Of a stretch of 13,257 nucleotides of DNA, positions 1-6,820 are shown in pieces. Source of the stretch: Bacteroides sp. GTDB taxonomy: Bacteria; Bacteroidota; Bacteroidia; Bacteroidales; SM23-62. Position 1 is the stretch's first letter. Each line of letters begins with the position of its first letter. Location: positions 1 through 13,257 of the forward strand of contig DAOUVF010000034.1 in the NCBI GenBank assembly GCA_030667765.1, written 5' to 3'. Position numbers and translations under genes: made by a program. The notes beneath the pieces were generated by a model. The model worked only from the letters and a program-made list of their open reading frames with translations. It made no database searches and was not told where the DNA came from.

Positions 1-102
1 AAAATGAGTCTTGGTCACTCAAAGTTAATGAATTGGTCAGTAAAAGCATGAAATGATGACAGGGTAGGGAAAAAGGTGTGCAATCAGGGTGTGCACAAAA
101 AC

Positions 103-129
103 AAAACCCCCTGAAAATCAGAGGGTTTT
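103..129 (-). terminator. Intrinsic terminator of tRNA-Glu
   Basis: On the minus strand this is a hairpin with outer arms AAAACCC/GGGTTTT, one C-A mismatch, an inner 4-bp stem and a three-base loop. It is followed by a T-rich stretch (TTTTGTTTTTG). It lies 13 nt past the 3' end of the tRNA, in the right orientation to end its transcript. The pairing is read directly from the sequence; the function is inferred. Confidence 0.75.
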
Positions 130-142
130 ATCATCACATTTG

Positions 143-214
143 CAGTCCGTAGGGGAATCGAACCCCTGTTACCAGGATGAAAACCTGGCGTCCTAACCCC
201 TAGACGAACGGACC
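143..214 (-). tRNA. tRNA-Glu (anticodon TTC)
   Basis: The minus strand folds into a full cloverleaf of 72 nt. The acceptor stem is GGTCCGT/ACGGACT, with a G-U first pair, and the discriminator base is G. The D arm begins GTCTAGGGG. The anticodon stem CCAGG/CCTGG holds the loop TTTTCAT, which gives anticodon TTC for glutamate. The T arm is AGGGG-TTCGATT-CCCCT. No CCA end is encoded, as is common in this phylum. The T8-C9 bases and the D-arm start resemble E. coli tRNA-Glu. It has its own promoter upstream and a terminator downstream, so it appears to be a single-gene transcript. Confidence 0.97.
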
Positions 215-231
215 GTTTTTTATCGGCGGTG

Positions 232-262
232 CAAATATAATTGAAATTTCGTTTTGAACAAA
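232..262 (-). promoter_or_regulatory. Bacteroidota-type promoter for tRNA-Glu
   Basis: On the minus strand TTTG (259-262) is followed after exactly 19 nt by TATATTTG (232-239). This matches the Bacteroidota housekeeping promoter, TTTG-N19-21-TAnnTTTG. The -7 box ends 17 nt before the mature tRNA 5' end, a suitable distance for a short leader. It is the best promoter match in the window and strongly supports the phylum assignment. Confidence 0.85.
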
Positions 263-312
263 TGGTGGGAATATAAATATTCGTTAAAAATCAACCAATC
301 AGGAGGATGGTC

Positions 313-1680
313 CTAGTTCTCATGGCTAATGATGGATCCAGCCAGTGCCTCCAGGTCCTGGCCTTCAAAATTGCCGGATGTCATGATCAAAAGGTTACTT
401 CCTTTCCATTCTGAATTAAGCAGGTCTTTCACCAGTTTCCCGGCATCATTGTAAACCCATAGATCTGGCTGGTTAAAGGCATCCTTTACCTGGTCTACGG
501 AAATCTCCGGCAGTTTTTTATGGGCCACGGTTACGGGATTGAAATATACAATGGCCTTATCCGCTGCCAGCATTGTAGCTTCATATAGAGGCAGAAAATC
601 GACATTCAGGCTGCTGAAGGTATGCAATTCCAGTATAGCTGTCAGCCATCGTTCCGGATATTGTTCCTTGAGGGCAAGGGTGGTGGCCCTGACCTTGGAA
701 GGGGCATGTGCAAAATCAAGGTAGACGGCCGTTTGATCCTTTTCTTCAAGCAATTGCATGCGCTTCCTTGCTCCTGTAAAATCTTGAATGGCATTGTAAA
801 ACATTTCATTGTTTATCCCGAGCATCTCACAAACCAGTTTGGAACCGTTGATGTTTTGCATGTTATGCTGGCCAAAAACGGAAACGGGGTGTTCCCTGTC
901 ATCTTCGATAAGGTAGGTTTTTCCCTCCTTGATCCTGAATGGATGTCCACGGTATGGAATAAAATCGAGCAGGCGCCCGGAAGACTTCACCAGGTCTGTT
1001 ACTTCCGGATCATACCCCGAGTAAATGAGTGAGCCTCCGACTTCCGTTTTTTCTATGAAGATCCTGAACTGTTCAAGGTAATTTTCATATGTAGGGAATA
1101 CATTCATATGATCCCATGCGATGCCTGATATTAAAGAAATATGAGGTTTGTACAGATGAAACTTGGGACGCCTGTCCAGTGCCGATGAGAGGTATTCATC
1201 GCCTTCGAAAACAGCTATTTCTGACGATTCACTTAATCCCCCCATGGTTTCGAATCCTTCAACAATAGATCCCACCATATAATCAAACGATACACCATGA
1301 GACTTCAGCACATGCATGATCATGGATGTGATTGTGGTCTTGCCATGGCTGCCACCGATAACGACACGGGTTTTGTTTCGGGTTTGTTCATACAGGAATT
1401 CCGGGAAGGACTGGATCTGCAGACCGAGCCTGCGGGCCTTCTCCAGTTCAGGATTGTCTTCCCTGGCATGCATCCCAAGGATAACAGCATTTAGGTCGGG
1501 TGTAATTTTTACCGGATCCCATCCCTGATTGTCCGGCAACAGTCCGTACCTGGCAAGCCTGCTCCGGGAAGGCTCAAAGATCTCATCATCGGAGCCGCTT
1601 ATCTCATATCCCTTTTTATGGAGGGCTATGGCAAGGTTATGCATGACAGCTCCGCCAATGGCTATGAAATGAACCTTCAT
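313..1680 (-). CDS. mpl: Mpl-type UDP-N-acetylmuramate-peptide ligase
   Basis: A 455-residue cytoplasmic Mur ligase. It is expected to attach recycled murein tripeptide (L-Ala-gamma-D-Glu-meso-DAP) to UDP-N-acetylmuramic acid with ATP, returning cell-wall fragments to peptidoglycan synthesis. The N-terminus has the MurC/Mpl Rossmann start (IAIGGAVMHNLA, residues 6-17). The ATP loop GGSHGKTT is at 109-116, the metal-binding EGDE at 159-162, WDH at 189-191, FTGARKRMQ at 301-309, DFAHAPSK at 322-329 and MTSGNFEG at 433-440. The order and spacing fit Mpl rather than MurC: AVMHNLA replaces MurC's GMSG-type start, and the length is typical of Mpl. The DFAHAP variant (DFAHHP in proteobacteria) is, to my knowledge, normal in this phylum. 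It starts at ATG with no clear Shine-Dalgarno. The next gene upstream is divergent, so this gene is probably transcribed alone. Substrate choice is inferred from the family. Confidence 0.9.
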   Translation of the reverse strand: MKVHFIAIGGAVMHNLAIALHKKGYEISGSDDEIFEPSRSRLARYGLLPDNQGWDPVKITPDLNAVILGMHAREDNPELEKARRLGLQIQSFPEFLYEQTRNKTRVVIGGSHGKTTITSMIMHVLKSHGVSFDYMVGSIVEGFETMGGLSESSEIAVFEGDEYLSSALDRRPKFHLYKPHISLISGIAWDHMNVFPTYENYLEQFRIFIEKTEVGGSLIYSGYDPEVTDLVKSSGRLLDFIPYRGHPFRIKEGKTYLIEDDREHPVSVFGQHNMQNINGSKLVCEMLGINNEMFYNAIQDFTGARKRMQLLEEKDQTAVYLDFAHAPSKVRATTLALKEQYPERWLTAILELHTFSSLNVDFLPLYEATMLAADKAIVYFNPVTVAHKKLPEISVDQVKDAFNQPDLWVYNDAGKLVKDLLNSEWKGSNLLIMTSGNFEGQDLEALAGSIISHEN

Positions 1681-1712
1681 ATGATTATGCTTTCAGCCCG
1701 AGTAGGCCAGTG

Positions 1713-1745
1713 TTTGTTTTATTATAAAAATCTTTTCGATATTTG
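1713..1745 (+). promoter_or_regulatory. Probable promoter of the MBL-fold hydrolase
   Basis: TTTG at 1713-1716 is followed after 21 nt by GATATTTG at 1738-1745, one base off the TAnnTTTG consensus. It lies 24 nt before the ATG at 1770. If it is real, the earlier in-frame TTG at 1743 falls inside the -7 box and cannot be the start codon. Confidence 0.45.
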
Positions 1746-1769
1746 CGATTCGATCTGACCTATAAAGTT

Positions 1770-2636
1770 ATGGAAATTTATACGGTGGCAAACGGCAACT
1801 TGAAACTTGATGGAGGTGCCATGTTTGGAGTTGTACCAAAGGTTTTATGGACCCGCCGGTACGAGGCAGATGAAAACAACCTGATCAATATATCCATGCG
1901 AAGCCTCCTGGTGGTGGATGGTGACCGGAGGATCCTTTTTGACAACGGGATAGGGGACAAGCAGGATAAGAAATTCTTCGGCTACTATTACCTTAATGGA
2001 TTAGATACACTCACTGGATCCCTTGCTGAACTGGGTTATGACCTGGATGACATCACCGATATGGTACTTACGCACCTTCATTTCGATCATTGCGGAGGGA
2101 GCATTAAATACAATGAAGACAGATCGGAACTGCTCACAGTTTTTCCAAAGGCACAATACTGGGTGAGCAAGCCTCAGTGGGAACTTGCCATGCATCCCAA
2201 CCGCCTGGAGGGGGCTTCCCTGTTGAAAGAGAATATATTGCCCATAAAGAAAAGCGGGCAGCTGGAATTATTCGAGGGAGAATATGATCTTACACCAAAT
2301 GTGCAATTTCGCATGTTCAACGGCCATACCATTGGACAAAACATAGCACTCATAAGATTTGGTGATCAGATCATAGTGAATAATGCAGACCTGATGCCCA
2401 TGCTGGGGAACATCAGCATGTCATGGGTCTGTGGATATGATACCCAGCCACTGGTCACACTTCAGGAAAAAGAGGATTTCCTGAAGGAATCCATGGAACA
2501 TAATTATATCTACTACTTCTACCATGACCTGGACAACCAATGCTGCACACTGAAACAAACTGAAAAAGGGATCAGGCCTGACAGGTCTTTTCACCTTAAA
2601 AGTTTAGGGAAACCAGGCAGGAAAGCTTTATTTTGA
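1770..2636 (+). CDS. MBL-fold metallo-hydrolase
   Basis: A 288-residue metallo-beta-lactamase-fold hydrolase with a complete set of zinc ligands: HLHFDH at residues 102-107, His186 in GHTIGQ, Asp207 in NNADLMP and His252 in YHDLD. This predicts a two-zinc active site. The layout resembles the lactonase/general MBL hydrolase group rather than true beta-lactamases. No signal peptide is visible, so it is probably cytoplasmic. The substrate cannot be told from sequence. I chose ATG 1770; an in-frame TTG at 1743 would add nine residues but sits in the likely -7 promoter box and precedes the conserved MEIYTVANG start. It is transcribed away from mpl and converges on the acyloxyacyl hydrolase second half, overlapping its last 9 nt. 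The role is unknown beyond the fold. Confidence 0.88.
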   Translation: MEIYTVANGNLKLDGGAMFGVVPKVLWTRRYEADENNLINISMRSLLVVDGDRRILFDNGIGDKQDKKFFGYYYLNGLDTLTGSLAELGYDLDDITDMVLTHLHFDHCGGSIKYNEDRSELLTVFPKAQYWVSKPQWELAMHPNRLEGASLLKENILPIKKSGQLELFEGEYDLTPNVQFRMFNGHTIGQNIALIRFGDQIIVNNADLMPMLGNISMSWVCGYDTQPLVTLQEKEDFLKESMEHNYIYYFYHDLDNQCCTLKQTEKGIRPDRSFHLKSLGKPGRKALF

Positions 2637-3140
2637 TTTGTTTGCGTTATATTTTTCCTTGTTCATAAACCTGAATACTATTCCCCATTCAATCCATTCG
2701 GCTATAAAACCATTACGGGTCTTCAGGCTGATCTGGCCAAAGAAATTATCAGTAAAATCAAATTTACCGCCGGCCCTGAAATAATAATTTCCGTGGATAT
2801 CAGGATTCCCTTTCCAGTAATAAAAACCTACCTGTCCGACAAGAGTGAAGCGTTCGATCATGAACTGGGGACCAAAATGCCAGCCGAGTAACATGTAATC
2901 AGTGCCTGAGCTGGGGGTTTCGCCAAAATCTTCTTTAATCGAGGCATCATAAAAAACATCCGTTCCGATACCGAGTAAAAGCTTGTTGGTCATCCTGCGG
3001 TTAACATCCAGGACTAAAGATACAGTAGGATATCTGGGCCCCTGTTCTTCACCGATAGGCCTCTCGGTCGAAACAATACCACCTGCTGCAAACAGGGTGA
3101 ATTCCCAGTAGGGAGTTACGATAGGCTTGGGATATTTCAC
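2628..3140 (-). CDS. C-terminal half of split acyloxyacyl hydrolase (outer-membrane barrel part)
   Basis: About 170 codons in exactly the same frame as the gene just upstream, separated from its TAA by a single ATT codon. The only early start available is GTG at 3138-3140, and no Shine-Dalgarno or signal peptide precedes it. The product begins VKYPKPIVTPYWEF and consists of amphipathic beta-strand segments, ending with RFMNKEKYNANKSK. Sequences of the KPxxxxxWEF type followed by a barrel-like region are, from my knowledge of the family, the usual second part of Bacteroidota acyloxyacyl hydrolases of roughly 350-400 residues. I therefore read this as the detached C-terminal part, not an independent gene. 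Without a signal peptide it could not reach the outer membrane alone. It could still be made by reinitiation or stop readthrough. Its stop overlaps the end of the convergent MBL gene. Confidence 0.7.
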   Translation of the reverse strand: MKYPKPIVTPYWEFTLFAAGGIVSTERPIGEEQGPRYPTVSLVLDVNRRMTNKLLLGIGTDVFYDASIKEDFGETPSSGTDYMLLGWHFGPQFMIERFTLVGQVGFYYWKGNPDIHGNYYFRAGGKFDFTDNFFGQISLKTRNGFIAEWIEWGIVFRFMNKEKYNANKSK

Positions 3141-3143
3141 AAT

Positions 3144-3848
3144 TTACGGCCGGATTGGGGGCTGAAAATCCGGATCTATGGTTTTAGTAAAATTCTTAAT
3201 GGGATTATAATGATAGGTATAACCAATATGTAGTCCCATCATGTTCAATCCCATATTGGGTGTATGGGTACGGCCGTTTGAAAAGTGGATGAACCCCAAT
3301 CCTGCAGTGATATCACTGCGCATAGAAACCTGAAATTGTCCGGTCAGAAAAAAACCGGCCCATAAATTGACCTTGGAGCCGATCACAGAGTTCTGTGGGT
3401 TATCGTCAACATGATATGGATTGAAATCATATGATAGACCCACACTTATATCAGTTCCAAGAACAAATTTCGGTCTTCTTATAATGGGCAGGTTTATAAA
3501 TCCGAAAAGGCCACTCGGATTACCAATAACTTCTTTACTGCCCACATTAAACAGGGCAAATCCGATACCATATTGCGGGTACTTGTGAAGCCGCTGCCAT
3601 TGCTGGCGTCCGGATGATTGCACCCCAACCCGGAGTTCTATACCTGTATAACCGTTACTCAGGATATCTTCTACCTCTTCCCTTGAGGTTACATGGCCTC
3701 CTGTATGCAATTTTACTTCCCAGAAATTAAAATGGCCGTAGTTCGTTTCAAAATCCATATCCTCCGGAGAGAAAGAAGATCTTTCCTGTGCCTGCAGAAT
3801 AGTTGCCCAACCCAGAAGGATAATGATGAATGTTGCGATTTTTTTCAT
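3144..3848 (-). CDS. Acyloxyacyl hydrolase / PagL-like lipid A deacylase, N-terminal part
   Basis: 234 residues with a signal peptide (MKKIATFIIILLGWATILQA, cleavage near residue 20-21) and an outer-membrane beta-barrel of the lipid A 3-O-deacylase family (PagL-like). The family signature is HFSNGRTHTPNMGLN at 188-202: His188 and Ser190 correspond to the catalytic His-x-Ser of PagL, with Asn191 conserved. The predicted role is removal of an ester-linked acyl chain from lipid A in the outer membrane. The PagL domain appears complete, so it could be active even though the gene stops at TAA 3144-3146. The same frame continues past this stop for about 171 codons, making this a probable nonsense interruption of a ~405-residue protein. 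It starts 3 nt after the upstream lipoprotein gene and so is translated in the same operon. The family call is strong; activity is inferred. Confidence 0.8.
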   Translation of the reverse strand: MKKIATFIIILLGWATILQAQERSSFSPEDMDFETNYGHFNFWEVKLHTGGHVTSREEVEDILSNGYTGIELRVGVQSSGRQQWQRLHKYPQYGIGFALFNVGSKEVIGNPSGLFGFINLPIIRRPKFVLGTDISVGLSYDFNPYHVDDNPQNSVIGSKVNLWAGFFLTGQFQVSMRSDITAGLGFIHFSNGRTHTPNMGLNMMGLHIGYTYHYNPIKNFTKTIDPDFQPPIRP

Positions 3849-3851
3849 GAT

Positions 3852-4241
3852 CTACTCGGGCTTAAGTTCGTATATGAATTTGCGTGGCTTGGGCCGGTAG
3901 ATCTGTCCGGTAGAGTAATCAATCCCGAGCGGGATCCCACCGACAATCGCATCCACGATAATATAGGCGGGATGGGGTTTGCGGAGGATCATGTATTCCT
4001 GTGTCTCATGGCCGGAAGCCTTGATCTCAAGGGTGCTTCCATGCTGTATCCTTCTGGAATCCAACTGGATCTTGCCTGGTGCATTGCCAATTAACTGCCC
4101 ATCCAGGTAGATCTCGGCAGTTTGCTGCTTTTCGTTTTCAAATACGAGTGTATTTTTCGAGCTACCAACAATGGTGGCGCAACCCTGAGAAAGCATAAGA
4201 AGCGGAATCAGCAGGGTTGGTAAAAATGTAAAGTGTTTCAT
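3852..4241 (-). CDS. PEGA-like lipoprotein
   Basis: 129 residues with a lipoprotein-type signal ending LSQGC, so Cys21 is the likely lipidated residue, followed by ATIVGSS. The CATIxxG start is common in small lipoproteins with a PEGA-like domain. The PEGA-like stretch runs from about residue 42 to 88 (AEIYLDGQLIGNAPGKIQL, then LEIKASGHETQEYMI). A conserved-looking tail (VGGIPLGIDYSTGQIYRPKP) follows, typical of PEGA lipoproteins whose last strand packs back on the domain. The lipobox is loose, with Leu at -4. It is probably anchored in the periplasmic face of a membrane. It sits 21 nt after the DUF4251 gene and 3 nt before the acyloxyacyl hydrolase, consistent with one operon. No enzymatic function is implied; binding to surface glycans or envelope partners is only a guess. 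Confidence 0.75.
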   Translation of the reverse strand: MKHFTFLPTLLIPLLMLSQGCATIVGSSKNTLVFENEKQQTAEIYLDGQLIGNAPGKIQLDSRRIQHGSTLEIKASGHETQEYMILRKPHPAYIIVDAIVGGIPLGIDYSTGQIYRPKPRKFIYELKPE

Positions 4242-4262
4242 ATGGTTTGTGGGAAAGGATCT

Positions 4263-4838
4263 TTATAATATTGGGGTTCCTTTATAAACCCTGGAAAGTG
4301 TCAGGGGGACCAGTTTACCGTGATAATTAAGTTGCCCGGACCAGTTTCCCCTGATGCTGGCATCGGCATAACCCTGGGAGTTTACCATTAAAGTAATGTC
4401 ATAAGTCCCGATAGACGACATTAATATCAAGCGTATACTATAGGAATCCTCTTTTTTTCCGATGACTGAGTATTCATACTTGGTGATCCTGCCATCAACC
4501 GTTACCCCTCCTACGCCGTTATACCCTATTGCCATTGCATCTCCGAACTGTACGGTACCGACAAGAGAATCAACCAGGACAAAATTTATAGTGGGAGTGA
4601 CGGGTACCCGTTGGCCATATTTATCACTCAGGTAATCGGCTTCAAGGACAAATTGCTGCTGGTTTACCATAAAACTGGTCACCTCGGCCATCCTTTCTGC
4701 TTCAGCTGCCTTTTCGGCCATTTTCTGTTCTTTCTGCAGCTTCTTTATTTCTTTTTTAGAGAGTTGCTGTGTTTCCTCCTGGGAGAATGCCCCCAGGACA
4801 AATACAAATGCTATTAGCAAAGTCAATAAAGTTTTCAT
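4263..4838 (-). CDS. DUF4251 periplasmic protein
   Basis: 191 residues matching the DUF4251 family, which is widespread in Bacteroidota and has no known function. A signal peptide (about residues 1-20, ending GAFSQ) is followed by a strongly charged helical or coiled-coil stretch (LSKKEIKKLQKEQKMAEKAA, residues 26-45). The DUF4251 core begins near FVLEADYLSDKYG (63-75). It includes INFVLVDSLVGTVQFGDA, the hallmark GYNGVGGVTVDGRITKYE (104-121) and the ending GKLVPLTLSRV. The core is a predicted beta-rich domain in the periplasm. It lies 44 nt downstream of the barrel gene and 21 nt upstream of the lipoprotein gene, in one direction, so co-transcription is likely. No separate promoter box was found in the 44-nt gap. 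Confidence 0.85.
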   Translation of the reverse strand: MKTLLTLLIAFVFVLGAFSQEETQQLSKKEIKKLQKEQKMAEKAAEAERMAEVTSFMVNQQQFVLEADYLSDKYGQRVPVTPTINFVLVDSLVGTVQFGDAMAIGYNGVGGVTVDGRITKYEYSVIGKKEDSYSIRLILMSSIGTYDITLMVNSQGYADASIRGNWSGQLNYHGKLVPLTLSRVYKGTPIL

Positions 4839-4882
4839 TTTTATGATATTTTAATTGATGTTAATCATTACAGCCGCCAGTT

Positions 4883-5374
4883 TCATGGGATTGCGAACCT
4901 TATGGCAAATCCAATATCATATCCAAGCTGGTTGCCAAAGTTGTTAATGACTGTCCATTCCGGCCGCCAGTCCAGTGCGAACTGTATAAATCCGGCTGTG
5001 TAATCAACACCCAGGTTAAGATTAATAGTTGCAAAAAAATCATTTTCTGCATAGGGAAACATTACATATCCGGCGCCTCCACCGACCCCTCCGTAAAAAT
5101 GGAATTTACTTTTATTGATGATCTTCCATTGCCGGATCCCGGTGAATTTCAATGCATCCCATTGATTTGAGGCGTACCACCCGAAATCATATTCGGCCCT
5201 TCCGATTTTTTTGACATCTTTCTGAAATGAGAATTCTGCCCCCGCATACTGGTAATGGTCATATCCAAATACTCCTCTTACCCCGACGGCCTTGGTGTAC
5301 TCCTGTGCACTTATCGAACAGCTTATAGACAGCAGACCTGCCAGGATGATTATTTTGGTTGCCGTTCCAAACAT
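4883..5374 (-). CDS. Small outer-membrane beta-barrel protein
   Basis: 163 residues with a clear signal peptide (MFGTATKIIILAGLLSISCSISA, cleavage before QEYTK). Alternating aromatic and glycine-rich strands follow (GYDHYQYAGAEFSF, FHFYGGVGGGAGYVMF, GFIQFALDWRPEWTVINNFG), ending in an amphipathic strand GYDIGFAIRFAIP. This fits an eight-stranded outer-membrane barrel of the porin-like or OMP_b-brl type. It has no recognisable catalytic motif and its role is unknown. It is the first gene of the leftward envelope operon, whose promoter is at 5394-5401. The Cys in the signal (SISCS) sits too close to the cleavage end to be convincing as a lipobox. Confidence 0.75.
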   Translation of the reverse strand: MFGTATKIIILAGLLSISCSISAQEYTKAVGVRGVFGYDHYQYAGAEFSFQKDVKKIGRAEYDFGWYASNQWDALKFTGIRQWKIINKSKFHFYGGVGGGAGYVMFPYAENDFFATINLNLGVDYTAGFIQFALDWRPEWTVINNFGNQLGYDIGFAIRFAIP

Positions 5375-5393
5375 AATATTGTGCTTAACGGGT

Positions 5394-5401
5394 CAAAGAT
5401 A
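5394..5401 (-). promoter_or_regulatory. -7 box of the leftward envelope operon
   Basis: The minus strand reads TATCTTTG, a perfect TAnnTTTG match, 19 nt before the ATG at 5374. No clear TTTG -33 element occurs at the usual distance upstream, so the box may need an activator or be weak. It is the only candidate I see for the run of genes ending at 2628. Confidence 0.5.
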
Positions 5402-5481
5402 AAAAAATATGGATATAATAATGGCCCGGCTGATCGCCTGAATAAATATTCAAAATCTTACATTATTCCGTCGGAGAATAT

Positions 5482-5489
5482 TAATTTTG
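5482..5489 (+). promoter_or_regulatory. -7 box of the rightward DUF4136 gene pair
   Basis: TAATTTTG is a perfect TAnnTTTG match 31 nt before the ATG at 5521. No good TTTG lies at the -33 position. Together with the minus-strand box at 5394-5401 it defines a divergent promoter region between 5375 and 5520; I see no hairpin or operator-like repeat in that stretch. Confidence 0.45.
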
Positions 5490-5520
5490 TTAACTGTTTT
5501 AAGTTAAAAAAAGAGTAGAA

Positions 5521-6204
5521 ATGAAGATAATAAATCCAAAGGGGATAGTGCCCTGGATCCTGATCATCGCGAGACCGGTATTAATTATGTCCTGCTATCC
5601 AGGTGGACCATCAAACCCTGAGGAAATGGACCTTGTCGGGACCTCGTATGATAAAGATTTTAATTTCAGTGATGCAAATACATTCTCCTTACCTGATACA
5701 ATCGTTCATATGGTCGTACAGGGTGAAGAGGACAGCCTGGGCCGGGAATATGATAACCTGATCATCAGCAGGGTAAGGGCTCAGATGATCTCATATGGTT
5801 ACGAGGAAGAACCCTTGGATACCCTGAACCCGGCGGATGTTGTTTTGCTCATCTCTGCCATGTCTTCGACCAATTCCGGGTTATATTTCGATCCGGCCTG
5901 GATGTGGGGATACTGGGGCTGGTGGCCTGGCTGGAGTGGATACCCTGGTGCTCCCGTATGGGGACCCGGATGGGGAATGGGATTCCCGGTGGGATACCCG
6001 GTATATATAAATTATACAACGGGAACCCTGTTTATTACCATGATTGATCCTGAAAACACTAATATTGATGAGAAGACCATTGCTGTCCCATGGCTGGCTG
6101 CACTCAATTCACTATTGTCTGGGGGTAGCCAGGACAAGGAGCAACGGATCACAGATAACATTGACCAGGCTTTTAAGCAATCTCCTTATTTAAAGACAAA
6201 TTAA
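5521..6204 (+). CDS. DUF4136 lipoprotein with Trp/Gly-rich insert
   Basis: 227 residues of the DUF4136 type, a family of uncharacterised Gram-negative lipoproteins. The start resembles a lipoprotein signal ending LIMSC (Cys25). It continues with a typical DUF4136 opening, TSYDKDFNFSDANTFSLPD (41-59), a helix LIISRVRAQMISYGYEE (80-96), and NPADVVLLISA (103-113). Between 125 and 160 lies an unusual segment rich in Trp, Gly, Pro and Tyr (WMWGYWGWWPGWSGYPG), then TTGTLFITMIDP (166-177) and a closing helix containing RITDNIDQAFKQSP. The signal peptide carries an Arg (residue 18, WILIIARPVL) in the middle of its hydrophobic core, which is odd. It starts 4 nt after a run rich in A and G (AAAAAAAGAGTAGAA). 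It is followed 16 nt later by an outer-membrane barrel gene, probably co-transcribed. Function unknown; envelope location inferred. Confidence 0.8.
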   Translation: MKIINPKGIVPWILIIARPVLIMSCYPGGPSNPEEMDLVGTSYDKDFNFSDANTFSLPDTIVHMVVQGEEDSLGREYDNLIISRVRAQMISYGYEEEPLDTLNPADVVLLISAMSSTNSGLYFDPAWMWGYWGWWPGWSGYPGAPVWGPGWGMGFPVGYPVYINYTTGTLFITMIDPENTNIDEKTIAVPWLAALNSLLSGGSQDKEQRITDNIDQAFKQSPYLKTN

Positions 6205-6220
6205 TAAATCATACCGGAAG

Positions 6221-6820
6221 ATGATGAAGAAGATTAGATATATTGTCCTGGGACTAAGCCTGATGGTAACTTTGAACGGTGCTGCCCAGGTGGTGGATTA
6301 TTACAGTACGGTTAATTATGGAATTTCAGTTCCCCTGGGAGAGACAAGGGATTTTATTTCCAATACCAGCTTCAGGGGATTCAGCTTTGAATTCGGAAGG
6401 TTTTTTACCGAGGAGATAAGTGTCGGCTTCCTGTTTGCCTGGAGTGTGTTCAATGAAAGTTTCCCCAGAGATACCTATGAATTTGAAGACCTGACACTGA
6501 CAGGGAATTTATACCGCTATATCAATTCTTTTCCCCTCATGGCTGTTGGTCGTTATCACTTCAGTCCTGATTCACAATTCAGGCCCTACCTGGGACTTTC
6601 ATCAGGGGCTTACGTTATAAACAAGGTATCTGATTTTGGTGTGCATCGTTACGAGAATAAGAACTGGCATTTCGGACTGGCGCCGGAAGCCGGATTAATC
6701 ATTGGAATAGGCGCTGAAGCTTATTTCAACCTGGGAGCCCGTTATAATCATGCCTTTAAATCAGGAGGAGATACACATTCCTGGCTCGGCATTCAGGCCG
6801 GAGTAACCTTTATCTACTAG
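6221..6820 (+). CDS. Outer-membrane beta-barrel protein
   Basis: 199 residues with a signal peptide (MMKKIRYIVLGLSLMVTLNGAA, cleavage before QVVDYY). Beta strands typical of small outer-membrane barrels follow: YGISVPLGETRDF, FSFEFGRFFTEEISVGFLFA, AVGRYHFSPDSQFRPYLGLS (a common barrel motif), HFGLAPEAGLIIGIG, AYFNLGARYNHAF, and the last strand SWLGIQAGVTFIY, which ends on an aromatic residue as barrels often do. The start could be either of two adjacent ATGs (6221 or 6224); a GGAAG sequence lies just upstream. It follows the DUF4136 gene by 16 nt. Its TAG stop abuts the stop of the convergent DUF2752-like gene with no spacer. It is probably a structural or binding barrel; no enzyme motif seen. 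Confidence 0.8.
   Translation: MMKKIRYIVLGLSLMVTLNGAAQVVDYYSTVNYGISVPLGETRDFISNTSFRGFSFEFGRFFTEEISVGFLFAWSVFNESFPRDTYEFEDLTLTGNLYRYINSFPLMAVGRYHFSPDSQFRPYLGLSSGAYVINKVSDFGVHRYENKNWHFGLAPEAGLIIGIGAEAYFNLGARYNHAFKSGGDTHSWLGIQAGVTFIY

Noticed and set aside
1..56. Possible C-terminal tail of a gene entering from the left, ending at TGA 54-56 (reads NESWSLKVNELVSKSMK)
   Set aside because: Only 17 codons are visible and two other frames also read for a while. It is plausible but cannot be supported, so it is not called.
622..1032. Plus-strand reading frame inside mpl
   Set aside because: It lies wholly inside a strongly supported Mur ligase gene on the other strand and has no recognisable domain; a shadow frame.
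1721..1726. Minus-strand TATAAT upstream of mpl, a sigma-70-like -10 box
   Set aside because: No TTGACA-like -35 at a usable distance, and Bacteroidota do not use this box as standard. AT-rich spacer explains it.
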